DNA from: Litomosoides sigmodontis
Lineage: Eukaryota; Nematoda; Chromadorea; Rhabditida; Onchocercidae
NCBI GenBank assembly: GCA_963070105.1
Contig: OY718803.1
Location: 2,207,507 to 2,271,506, forward strand
DNA length: 64,000 nucleotides
Reading direction: 5' to 3'
Part shown: piece after piece, positions 51,101 through 61,855 of the stretch
Numbering within the stretch: position 1 is the first letter of the stretch
Layout of the letters: each line of letters begins with the position of its first letter
The notes under the pieces: generated by a model
Database searches by the model: none
What the model was told of the DNA's origin: nothing
The model's input: only the letters and a program-made list of their open reading frames with translations
Translations under genes and position numbers: made by a program

Positions 51101-51999
51101 AAATTAGCAAAAATTGTAATAATTGCTTATGTTGTACTACTTTTTTGGAAACGGATCAATCACCTGAAAACCATATAACCAATGCTTTCTAAAATTAGAA
51201 TTGGTTTATAGAGCAGTAAATCAGTTAATAAAAATATTGGAATAAGAGTGAAGAGATAGCTATATGTCCAGTATGGATATATCTGAAATGTATTTCGTAT
51301 CGGAAATGTTTGAAATGAATAAATTGAAGTTAGCTCAACGTGTTAATTTTATAACTATTCAAATTTAAGCTGTCACTGATACTCAAAATCCAATTTCAAA
51401 TCTCGAATCTTTCAAATTTTCTTAAAAGATGTAAATATTTGCAAAAAAAAACAAAAGCAATAAACACAAGCTATTTGCAATTATAATTTTTGATTCATAA
51501 TTATTTCTAATTATTCTGTTAAATTTTAACTCGAATTTTTCCAGAATATTTCTTTGCTCTCCTTCCTCTCCCTTTTGTACTTATATCCAACTTCTACTCA
51601 TTGCACCTACACTTTCCAGATTTTAAGGAGAAAAAAAAAATAATTCCATTTTAAAATGCAACACTGTACCACACACATCCTGCGTAACATTTCGTGCGAG
51701 ACGATGAAATTAAGTAATTTCAAATTAAGTAATTAAGTAATTTCAAATTAAGTAATTTCATCGCCTCGTTACGTCATTGCGCAATTATTTCTAATTATTC
51801 TGTTTGAAATTATTTCTTTTATGCAAAAAAAGAGAACGCGAAAGAAAAAACGCAATTAAAAACATACTTCACCATTGAGTTGCTTTTCGGTGAGATTTAA
51901 GAAATTAGTTTGATATTTGAATAGAAATGGTTCACCGGGTTTGAAATCTTTGAAAAATCCGTACAATACTAAAAGTAGTGGCACAGTATTCCACGTCAT
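48109..51999 (-). CDS. SLC19-family folate/thiamine-type transporter
   Basis: Multi-pass vitamin transporter of the reduced folate carrier family, 454 residues from nine exons: 51868-51999, 51164-51282, 50692-50823, 50325-50530, 49876-50027, 49549-49639, 49102-49294, 48643-48772, 48109-48318; all phases agree. The start (LLLVLYGFFKDFKPGEPFL) is the family hallmark, compare CFYGFMAQIRPGESFI in human RFC1. Further family features: YPYWTYSYLFTLIPIFLLTD (TM2 region), FYGVASAAEIAFYSY (TM4 region), RKWSLWWAMTTC after the central cytoplasmic loop, and ESYGLIFGLNSFVALILQ (TM11 region). About twelve hydrophobic helices are visible. I cannot tell folate from thiamine specificity by eye. The C-terminus is a short hydrophilic tail ending FLRCISYR. 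Confidence 0.93.
51682..51781. repeat. Foldback (imperfect inverted repeat) in SLC19 intron 1
   Basis: The left arm (CGTAAC...CGAGACGATGAAATTA) is matched by a reverse-complement right arm (TAATTTCATCGCCTCG..GTTACG) with one mismatch in the inner 16 bases. Between them are tandem AAATTAAGTAATTTC units that are themselves near-palindromic. A 22-base direct repeat (AATTATTTCTAATTATTCTG followed by TT) occurs at 51499-51520 and again at 51783-51804, on either side of it. Confidence 0.75.
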
Positions 52000-52264
52000 C
52001 CTTCCACAGTATCATTCAAATTTCTGCAAATTACTACCATATTTATGCATTAAAATTTCAACTTCAAAAAGCATGTACAATTATTTATCTACGAAGCTAG
52101 AAATCATTCAAATAACTGACCATTCATGATAAACATGAAACTGAGAATTGTTATTTGTACGAATTTTATTTTTCAATAGCTTTCATTTTCATCCTTTGAT
52201 GTTATGAATCACTTTATTGATCTTTTTTTTTATTAGGCGCTATATTTAAATTCAATTACAACAC

Positions 52265-52265
<1 letters not shown>

Positions 52266-52299
<34 letters not shown>
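52266..52299. repeat. (CAAT)n microsatellite
   Basis: Eight CAAT/AATC units. Confidence 0.95.
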
Positions 52300-52300
<1 letters not shown>

Positions 52301-53106
52301 GTCAATCGATTGGTTTCCAAACTTTGCTTATATCATTAAACGTTATTGATCTAAACAATTAACTCACTCAAACTTGTATGTATTTGAACAGGTTATTCTG
52401 TTCAATGAAATAAAACTTTCATTTCAACCACATTTATCTCAATTGACTACTTCGATCAAAATGTTTTTTTTTTTAAAAACAATAACGTACTTTAAACCTT
52501 TTGCTTTACGCTATTATTATAATGACTTAATAAACAAGTAATAAAATTTGAAAAATTTTTAATTTTTTAACTGGAAATTAATGAATAAAATGTTTCTCGT
52601 AAAGCAATTACATAAAATTAACAGTTATGAAATTCTTTTATGTTTAACTTTTCACAAAATACCAAAGTAAAAATTCTCCAATCAATATTTCATACCAATC
52701 TGTAAGTAATCATTTATCATTGTATGTTTGCATGAATTCATAATAAATAACAAAAATAAACGATCATTGAATGTTTTATCTTTACGCATACGCATTAACA
52801 ACACTCATACGTAAGCACGTGAATGCAAATTACGCATAATGCAAGGTAGTTTAATTAACACCAATTACTTTGGACTTTCTTTTGCAGCAGTTATTTAAAT
52901 TAAATCACAAGCTACCGCATATTTCGTTCTGCGTTATTCGCATACGCATACGCATACGCAAATACAGGGGTTTGACGTACGTAAATTGCATAAATTGTAA
53001 TTATGCGTAACGTGCAATTTGCACTGTTCACTGATTGCTCTTTCAAGTTTTCCCTCTTTTCTTCCGTTTATCATGCACTTTGCAATCAATACGTAATTCG
53101 CAATCA

Positions 53107-53166
53107 ACGTAATTTGACACGTAATTCGTGCACTGAACGTAATTTGACACGTAATTCGTGCACTGA
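53107..53166. repeat. Two perfect 30-bp tandem copies
   Basis: The unit beginning ACGTAATTTGACACGTAATT and ending CGTGCACTGA occurs twice without a difference. The core ACGTAATT also appears elsewhere nearby. Confidence 0.95.
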
Positions 53167-55613
53167 ACGAGTCTTCTCACACTCACTGATCACATTGCGT
53201 TGTTTTTTTGCCACTCACGCAAACGATCAATTGAACGTTTCGGACAAAGTGCAAAGTTATCATTCATTTTTGAATTTCAATCGCTGACAATAACCATTTG
53301 TAATGAATACATTAAATTGCAATTTCACAATGATTGAGGAATGAATTGGTCGGTGAATGTTTCATACGTAACCTGTTATGTATGCGACGTCTGTAATGCA
53401 ACACGTAAACATAAATGTGTATGCATTTGTATCTACCACACGTAGACGCATACATATATGTGTCAACCTATTACACGTTGACATCAACCGTCTAGCATCC
53501 GTAACATTGAGCTCTTCGTCTCTTTTATAATTTTTAAAAAAAAAAAAAAATTATAACAAATTATAAAATTAATTAATTATCAGGCAAATTATTTCATTAT
53601 TACGATGATTTCATCTGCAAAATGATTTGTAATATAATTTACAAAACACCAAATTCAGTATTCGTAGATATTTTAAATACTTTTTAGTGCATTATTTTTA
53701 CAAATGTCATGTAAGTTATTTTCACGTATATTTTTGACGCCTTGATGAAGTTAATTACACCGCTAAAATTATCAGCAAATTACAAATTTAAACGATCAAC
53801 AGGTAATTTAATCAAAAATATCGACGAAAAAAAAATTGAAGAATGAGTGATGATGCAGCACTTCCCGACAGACTTCAATAAATCTCATTTTAATTTACAA
53901 TTATTGGTTTTAAAATACAAAATTAAAAAATGCACTAATAATTAAACGATATTAATTTATGATTGCTCAATGGTATGTATTACGCGTAATTTTAGGCTTT
54001 GAAATGAGCAATATGAAAATGCTGGAATTTTTCAGAGAAAAAGAAGGGAAGCAATAAACCACTAGCTTTGCAGTGTTGAGCTTATCAAAAGTTAAACACA
54101 GGCAGATGAAATGGTCGATGGAAGGAATGATAATTTGAAATGAGAGAGGAAAAAAAATGAAGAAGAAGTGATATGGAAAAGCGTTTCTCCTCAATCAATC
54201 AACCACACTATTTGCCAACTAATAATTCAAAAAAGAAAAAAAAATCAACAGTGCTAAATTTACAAAAATTTCCAATGTTATAGAATTGAAAGCCAAAAAA
54301 AAAATAAATAAATAAATAAAAAAGAAGTTAAAAAAAGCAATTCATAGAACTCGAAAATCTGCTCACTTTTTTTTGATCACAAAATTTCTTTTTTTTTTTC
54401 CCTTTTCATTTAAACATATGCACATAATAATTTATCTCTTTTAATATACAATCGATTGAAGCAACGACATTTCCTACTAGTAAGCTAACAAGAGTTGTAA
54501 CGATTTTTTTTCTAAATTTTACATATTCCTTGCTCGTTTATGCAATCAAATGATGTTTAATTTAACAGTTTTAGCTCTTTTTTTTTTTGAGTTAACAAAG
54601 AGCTGCTTTGGGAGAGTTTTATTGAATTGCTTTTGCAGAGAGTTTTCTTTTTTTTTTGATCAAAAGTGAGCAGGAAAAAAATCAAAACATTTGTCAATGA
54701 TAGAGTTCACTGGTAATAGTAGTAGTGGTAGTGGTGCATAGGCTTTTCCTCATTTAATGATTAAGGTAGCTGCTATTAGTTGGGATTTCATTGTTGCAAT
54801 GTAGTCAGCAGTGATTCACTTTGATGTGGATGATAGTGGAATACTGAAACAGGGGCAAAGTGAATTCGTGGAGGATGCTGTGATGTGGATTGATCAGTGT
54901 GAGGTGCATGTAGGATGGTTAAATAGATTTATTTTTAATTTTAAATTATGCAAAGAAGTGCGGGATAGTTTGAGGAAGACTAAAATCGAGCCGTGTTAAG
55001 TGCTCCAACGAATGCACTGCTACATTCGATGGAGATTGGGTATGCTTTGCTTTTCTGCATATTACTTAGTGTTTTATATCATTATTTTTGTGGTCCATAA
55101 ATTTTCCCTACTTCTCTTCACTGAAGACAGCGAGGAATTCAACAGCATTTCCAGTATTCAACTGAAATTCGACAGTGAAAATAGCGATGACAACTTCCAT
55201 GAGAAATGCGATATCGATTGGACTTCAACTCATCTCGAACGAGTATAACAGCATTTTGATTAACACGGGGAAAATCCAAGCATTTCAGTCATGAAACTGA
55301 AAAATTTATCATAAAATAGAAAAATTGGAGCAACAAACAATTGATGAAACTTTAAATCATGCAACAGAACATCAAATGATGTGCATTGCAGTGAGCAGTA
55401 ATAGTAGCAAAAAGACGCTAAATGAAAAATAATCCTAATAATTTAATGAAATACCCGTGCTAGTGGCTACGTGCTAAACAAAATCCAAAATTTCCAAAAT
55501 TTTAGAGTCATTAGTCCTTGATGTTAATTGTTTCAACGATCTCGACCGATGAAGTTTTCGTTGCTGAAGTTTTACCGCAGTGTGATTGTGTTCATATGAG
55601 GATTCAAGTGTTA

Positions 55614-56067
55614 TGAATGCGAGAAGCGCTTCTCACATATCGGCCATTTGTACGGCTTTTCACCGCTATCATTTCTCATGCGCGCATTCAAATTTGATGA
55701 ACAAGTGAAATTTACACCGCGTTTTCTGCAATTGAATGGCTTTACATCAGTATGAGATCTCATATGGCTGTTCAAATGTCCTAGCTGCGAGAAATTCGTT
55801 CCGCATTCCTGCAATTGAATGGCTTTTCACCACCATGGACACATTTGAATTTGCCATCTGAGAGAAATTTACCGTGCAATCCCCACAACGCAATGGCTTT
55901 TCACCGGTATGACTTCTCATGTGAATTTTAAAAAGCGAACGATAAGTGAAATTTTTTTTGCATTGCGAACAACCACACGCACGGTTTGCCTTTAGTGATC
56001 GCTGCGGTTCTGCGCGTTCCTCATTAGCTTCATGTATTGATTGATTTAGCAATTCTACTCTCTCCAT
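55614..56067 (-). pseudogene. Decayed C2H2 zinc-finger gene
   Basis: A minus-strand frame starts MERVELLNQSIHEANEER, ten bases after a TTTCAG acceptor. It contains one good finger (CSQCKKNFTYRSLFKIHMRSH with a TGEKP linker) and a second that opens correctly (CGDCTVNFSQ) but loses its histidine half. A deletion near 55840 and a one-base loss near 55810 shift the frame. The rest continues in another frame as fingers with missing ligands: one intact HMRSHTDVKP end, then CRKRGVNFT with Arg for Cys, MRNDSGEKP without His, and YKWPICEKRF lacking the first Cys, before a stop near 55614. I infer a pseudogene of a DNA-binding protein. A sequencing error could explain the single-base lesion but not the lost ligands. 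Confidence 0.75.
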
Positions 56068-56546
56068 TTTTGCTTTCTGAAATTAACCCAATTCATGCAT
56101 TTCAAACAATAACTTTTCAAATTTGATGTATTCAGAATATTTGCATTTAAAATCTTTCGTCAAATTTTCGGCTAAATTGGAGGAAAAGAAAGCAAGAAAT
56201 TATCTTCTGTAATTTCAATTATATCTAACTATTGCCTACTCACTTTTCTCACTAGCAAGTCGGACGAGTCAGTTCGTTTGGTTTACGCACTGTGAAAGTT
56301 TATTTTGAATTAGGTGGAATTCATTTCAACTGAACGTTAAAACTTCAATGATGAACTTGCAGCATTTCGCATGTCTCATTGAAAGACGAGGAGAGAGGGA
56401 TGTGAAGTACATATTTGCAGGTATATCATTTCCTGTTAATTCTGAAATGAAATAAAATTTATCAGTACACTGGACGGTTTTCCAAAAGAAATTACATGGC
56501 CTGCTCCTTCACAGCGTTTTTGAAAAAGTAATTTGCAATGTAGTTT

Positions 56547-56590
56547 CAAAAGCCATTCAGTTGCAGAAAATGCGGTGTAAATTTCACTCT
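56547..56590 (+). pseudogene. Zinc-finger fragment, inverted relative to the main pseudogene
   Basis: Reads as linker plus start of a C2H2 finger (KPFSCRKCGVNFT), about 90 percent identical in DNA to the finger at 55701-55746 on the minus strand. Unlike that copy it keeps the second cysteine. Confidence 0.75.
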
Positions 56591-56600
56591 TAATTTCTAA

Positions 56601-56648
56601 TTTCATTCTTAATTTCTTCCTTCTCCTATTCAGGTATCATCTCCTACT
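56601..56648 (+). repeat. 48-bp dispersed repeat, copy 1
   Basis: Forty-eight bases shared with 58160-58207 with three substitutions. The shared block contains a pyrimidine run followed by CAG|GTATCATC, resembling a 3' splice site. Confidence 0.85.
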
Positions 56649-56960
56649 GTTTTTTATGAACACGAATATATATGTGCATGCATGGTGTTTAGTTCGTTTC
56701 TGGAAATACCTAATGAAATATATTCAAATGTGTTTAATTCGATTGCAAGAGAAAGCGGAATAGGGTTTTTACACTTTGATCTCATATGATTCACCTTATC
56801 ATTCAGTGCATGCTTCCACTCACACGTGAATTAAATTGGACAAGTGAAATGGTTAGAGGTTAAACATTAATTTCCCTTTCACCTCTCGCAAAGGTCAAAG
56901 GTTAGGACATAATTCTTTTGGTAATAGGATTTGAGAAGATATAGGAGGAGTAATACAATA

Positions 56961-56985
56961 CCGTGAAAAGCCATTGAGATCAGAA
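56961..56985 (+). pseudogene. Zinc-finger linker fragment
   Basis: GTGAAAAGCCATTGAGAT resembles the EKPLRC linker DNA of finger 2 of the pseudogene on the opposite strand. Short, so weak. Confidence 0.4.
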
Positions 56986-58159
56986 ACACGAATGATCCGT
57001 AAAAATAAACGAATCAATTGAATGTCAATTAGCCTAGGACTTTTTTAATATATTTTTATTAATTTAATACCATATTCAAATTATATGTTCAAAAAAAGAA
57101 TTTTCAATTGGTAGTAGCATATTGATGTCAAATTTACAGCTTTTTCTTTTGTTTTTGAATTTTCACCTCTTCAATTTTGAAAAAGGAGATAAACGTTCTC
57201 ATTCTCAAATCCTTTTAGCATGTTTCTCGACTGGATTTCCAAGTTGGAAGAGTCTTCCGACATTTTGGATGTTTTAAAACAATTTTTGCCATCTGATTTT
57301 TTGATGACTTGTGCGATTTGCTTTACAGTTTTAACACGTGGACAGTATTAACATGTAGAATCGTTTTTTGTCTTCAATTTTGTCAATACATTTCAGTATG
57401 CTTCATGAAATATTAGCAAAAGGAGACCAACGACCAGACACATGCGAATGCATGCGGTAGCTTATTTGTTTAAAAATTGGTCGGCGTACCGTTGAGTCAA
57501 ATTGTATTACAGAATTAACAAGAAGTTAGTGTCAGCCGGAAATGAGTAAAAAATGCAAGTGAAAAAAAGAGAGGAACTTGACTGAGACAGCAATCCCTGA
57601 CAAATTTTGACGAATGGTATTTTCATCCACAGTTATGTAATAATTAAACGAAGCTACGGAAGAGGAATAGTAGATGAATTTTCATTTCAACTACCGCTAA
57701 CTTTATGCTTTAAATTATTTCGTCCTTTTTTTCTTCACAAATAACGACTCAAGTTAAAAGAAAAAAAAAAGCAAAAACATTACTAAAAGAAGAAATGAAG
57801 GAGGAAGCGTGGAAATGAACCAATCTTCTGCTTTTTTTTTTTTTTATCACAACATTAGGAGGACGAGAGGAAAGGAGGAGGTAAATGAAATTAGGTAAAC
57901 ATAAAATTAAACATTGCAACAAACATATATTAGCAAAGAAAAAGAAAACAGGTAAACATTTTTTGGAGGTGAAAAAACGGGTGCTTACAAGGAACAAAAA
58001 GAAGAGAGAGAGAGAGAGAAAGAGAGAGAGAATTCCTCTTTTCCAAAGAAAGAAACAAAAGGAAAAAAAAAAGCAAAAGTGAGAAATTTTCATACAGTTA
58101 CAACTATTAATCGAATAAACACGGATTTTAATTCGTTTTTTCTTTTCCGTCTTCTCCGT

Positions 58160-58207
58160 TTTCATTCTGAATTTCTTCCTTCTCCCACTCAGGTATCATC
58201 TCCTACT
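58160..58207 (+). repeat. 48-bp dispersed repeat, copy 2
   Basis: Second copy of the 56601-56648 block in the same orientation, about 1.5 kb away. Confidence 0.85.
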
Positions 58208-60405
58208 CTTTTTTGTTTTCCTCCTCCGCATTATCAAGCAGCTCTTCATTATCATTCTCATCTTTTTTTTGCTAAATTAGCTTTGAACTTAAAAAATTTT
58301 GCTAATTAATTGGAGGTACAGTATTGTTTCAAAATGCTTAAAATTGCCCAAAAATTAAAATACTTCAAAGCTACTTGGTAAAACTTACAGAAATTAATGA
58401 TGGATAAGGAATTAGAAGAAAATGAAAAAAAAAATGGATTCAATGCGATGAAAGGGAAGAATGACGATGATGAAGCTAATGCTAAATAACAATTCTTTCG
58501 GTGCACACCACATTTCTACAAATTTTTTCCATTTTTTTCAAAATTTAAAAAATTTTCCACTTTAAGTTATGTAACGCAAGAAAAATGAGCAATGAGATTT
58601 TCAATTTTGCATGTACTTCTGTGAAATACTTAAATTAGTGTATTGCAATACAACATGGCATTTAAATACTATTCCTGAATATCATACACATTCACATGTA
58701 AAGACGTTTGTTGTTTTTGAATCAATAAAATATTACGAAACAGAAACTGAAAAACAGAATTATATGTTGCCGCCAAAATGAAATTTTCCAGTGGAATTTT
58801 TCGGAATGGAATTTTTCCATTTCATTGATTTTCCATTAAAAAAAAAGAATGAAAGAAATAGAAATACAGAAATAGCGAGTGTAATTGGAAATGAAAATGA
58901 TCGTTGCGCTTTTTTCCCCTATTTTTAATTGATTGTATTATTTTATACAATTAAAAATTATGCTCCCATTAATCAACATTTTAATTACTTGTTAAACTCC
59001 GATCGCTTTTCGTTTTATTCAATTTTTCTAGCAAACTTCCTTCATCTTTTCTGCAAATTAAACCCTAGAAATACCGAAAAATTTTTGAATTTCCATTTTA
59101 GTTAACTAGTATTTTATGGTTGCTAAATGATTTTTGTAGCATTAATGAAAATTACTGATAATATTTGAAGTGATAGCTGATGACCACTGATAGTGTGTGC
59201 GATAATTGAAATTTTCATTAATTACCGATTAATAGTATTGCAAAATAGCCAGTGAGGACTTTCGACTTTTTTTACGCATGAAACATTAGTGTGTATGCAA
59301 GAATTGAAACTTTAAAAAAAAACGAAAACTTTTCCTGTTTTACTTTGAAAAATTTAATTTATCACTTTCTAACAGAAAAGGGAACGGAAAAATTTTCTCC
59401 TTTCATTCAAATTTTTCTTCCATGAACTTTTTATGCAATGTAATAATGGCATTTCGTTCTGATTGATAATGAAATTTTGGTGGAAAGGATGGCCTGCTGT
59501 TAGCATAGCTGCCTCAATTTAATTACTCTTTCAGAGATTTGAATGGCTAATTTAGCACATTCTTAAGTTAAATTTAAAATGCCACCCTGATTGGCCATGT
59601 CTGGACGATTGTAGCAGTTGAGGCTTACTTTGTTAGGCTATGATTTTAAGGTTATTTGCCAAAATTATTAGTTACCGCAATCTTCCGTCGCTTTTCGGTT
59701 TTTTTTTGATAGAAAGGATAGGTTAGATTTTTTAAATGAAATGCGCTAGGATTATCTAATTAAATGTGAGAGAGAATTAGAAATTAGCGGAAAGCATTGC
59801 AGTCAAAAGTTACGTGTGGAGGAATAGGAGTGAAATGAGGAATTACCAATGCTCGAAATATCAGTATTGAGAGGCAAATGATAAGAATGTATATTTGATA
59901 ATTTCGAGCGTCCAGAAGAGCAGTGATAGTGTGATAGTTGATGTTGAGCGGAATTTAAATTAATTACAAAGTATACATTTTTGAAAAATTATTGAAACAA
60001 ATTGGTGAAGTGCATAGAAAGAACTGTTCACAATGTGCGCTTCATTATTGTTTATTTCCCATTTGCTAATTTTCAAGCGTTTGCAATTTCTCCCCAATTA
60101 ATTAACCTGTGTGTTAAGCGTAAGGTTATCACTGATAAATTATGATAACGATAATTTTTTTTTAAATTATAATATTTTATTATATTAGCATTGTTATCAT
60201 ATGTCGTATTGCACGTGTAATCGGTGCATGAACAGCTGACACTTTCAAACAGTGCTGATTAGCTGATCAAACTGCATTGTTTGTCAAATATGAAAATTTT
60301 TTTAAATCGATAATTTAATTGATAAGTGCAATGCTAAAATAGACACCAATGACAACAATTCAAATAATGCTTTAGAACGCAATCACTGTACTGTATTCAT
60401 TAAAT

Positions 60406-60460
60406 TATGAATAAATGATAATTAATTATCGTATTTTAATTAATTATCATATTATTCATT
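60406..60460. repeat. AT-rich inverted repeat
   Basis: A perfect 13-bp stem (TGATAATTAATTA at 60416-60428 and its complement at 60437-60449) with an 8-base loop. The arms extend imperfectly outwards through AATGAATA-type sequence to about 24 bp. Confidence 0.75.
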
Positions 60461-61355
60461 GTTATATTACATTGATAAATATGTAAGAAATTAAAATAAT
60501 TAATTTAACACTTCCATTCATCCGATTCTTAGCGATAATATTTGGCTAAATGAAAAAAAAAAGAATAAAAAATTCCAAAAAGAAATGTAAAAGAAAAAAA
60601 AAGAAAACGATGTGCATTTTTTTGTGTTTATTCGTTGGTTCATTTTTTTTTTCACTTTTTTTTTTGAGAAATTTCAAATGAAAAAAGTTATCGCATTGAA
60701 GAAACTACTATTATTTGTTTTGCAAATCGATAGCGAAAATGTGGAAAATTGATTTATGGAAAAGATTGAAATTTTGAAATTGAAAAAAAGGGCGGAAATG
60801 GAACAAGAAATGATGTAACGAATGGATTGTTTTATTTTTTTTTTATTTTTGATTTGTTTTTGTTATTTTTTGCTTTTTACATTTGCAGTTTTTATTTCAT
60901 TTTTTGGATATTTTTAGGCGAATTTTATTTCTTTCCCCTCTCTTACTGTTATCGATTGATAGCAATTAACTTATAAGTTAATCTAATACAATATATGTAT
61001 GTGTGTGTGTGTACGTGTGCGTATGCGTGTCGGTGTGCGTACGTGTGTGTGTGGGCGGAATGAATAGCACTTTTAGTGTTTAATATAAGCAGCATTGATG
61101 GCGTTTAGCTCAATAAGCTCAATCATTCAAATGTTCGCATAATTTTATACCTTGCATTAAATTTTCAAGAAAAATTGAATTATACCAATCAACGATAGCA
61201 ATAACAAGAAAGCGAACGGTAGTAGGAACTACGAACAAATTATTACAGCGATTAGTTAGTTTTTATTTTTTGATGTTTAAAAATTTTTTTTCTTTTCCAC
61301 TGATATTGATTGATAAATTGAACCATTAATGATAGTGGTGGTGATTGTAGCAGTA

Positions 61356-61358
61356 GTT

Positions 61359-61399
<41 letters not shown>

Positions 61400-61413
61400 G
61401 GTGGTGGTGGTGG
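61356..61413. repeat. (GTA)n-(GTG)n trinucleotide tract
   Basis: A run of GTA/AGT units passes into GGT/GTG units. The poly-Thr open frame on the minus strand (61277-61579) is produced by this repeat. Confidence 0.95.
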
Positions 61414-61855
61414 TACCACTGCTACTACTACCGCTGCAACAGCTGTAAAAACAGGTCAATTCGCCATCATTATCAGTTGAAACGTGTGTTTGAAGTGTAT
61501 CCAGGCTTATATCACGCAAAATATACAGGTCAATTGCATCTATTCTACTCCTACAGTATAAAATCAAATCAGTTTGCAAAATCTGCTCGTCATGGATGAT
61601 CGAGAGGTGAAAGCATTTATTTGCATATAATCATAAGTTAATGAAGTCGTAGAAGGAGGAAATGATTAGGAGTGCCGTAGTGATAGTTGCAAGCAGTCTC
61701 ACTGGCGAAACTTTCATTTACTTTTATTATTATTAGCGTTTATTATTATTATTATTATCATTTATTATTATTATTAATATAAAAAATTTGATGATGAAAA
61801 AGGCGTAAATTAGAAAATTTTGAATTTTAGGAAATTCAGTAGAAAATAAAATGCG

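Larger units (their letters stand above)
52000..55610. other. AT-rich region upstream of SLC19, no supported gene
   Basis: Holds the SLC19 promoter side. Two acidic open frames on the plus strand (54811-54999, starting with GTG not ATG, and 55000-55248) lack known domains; I found no phase-consistent splice joining them, so they are not called. From 52780 to 53500 the DNA is unusually rich in TACG/CGCATA/ACGTAA words (see findings). An 11-bp stem around poly-A lies at 53525-53555. Confidence 0.45.
56068..61855. other. Long intergenic stretch with zinc-finger debris and low-complexity DNA
   Basis: No intact gene. 56547-56590 and 56961-56985 on the plus strand, and 56790-56855 on the minus strand, are short fragments resembling the neighbouring zinc-finger pseudogene. 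57749-58165 is pyrimidine/purine low complexity that opens frames on both strands (Phe/Ser-rich and Lys-rich) and is not coding in my view. GA-rich DNA lies at about 58003-58031, a GT-rich tract at about 60995-61055, and an AT-rich inverted repeat at about 60406-60460. The remainder, 58.3-60.9 kb, shows nothing I can name. Confidence 0.5.

Noticed and set aside
54811..55248. Two acidic plus-strand open frames (62 and 82 codons)
   Set aside because: Tried to join them as one gene across donors near 54905 and an acceptor near 55128, but the phases do not match; no domain recognised. The first frame opens with GTG, not ATG.
57749..58165. 138-codon minus-strand Phe/Ser frame and overlapping plus-strand Lys/Arg frame
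   Set aside because: Both arise from the same purine/pyrimidine low-complexity tract; composition, not coding.
61277..61579. Minus-strand frame with a poly-Thr run
   Set aside because: Produced by the GTA/GTG trinucleotide repeat.
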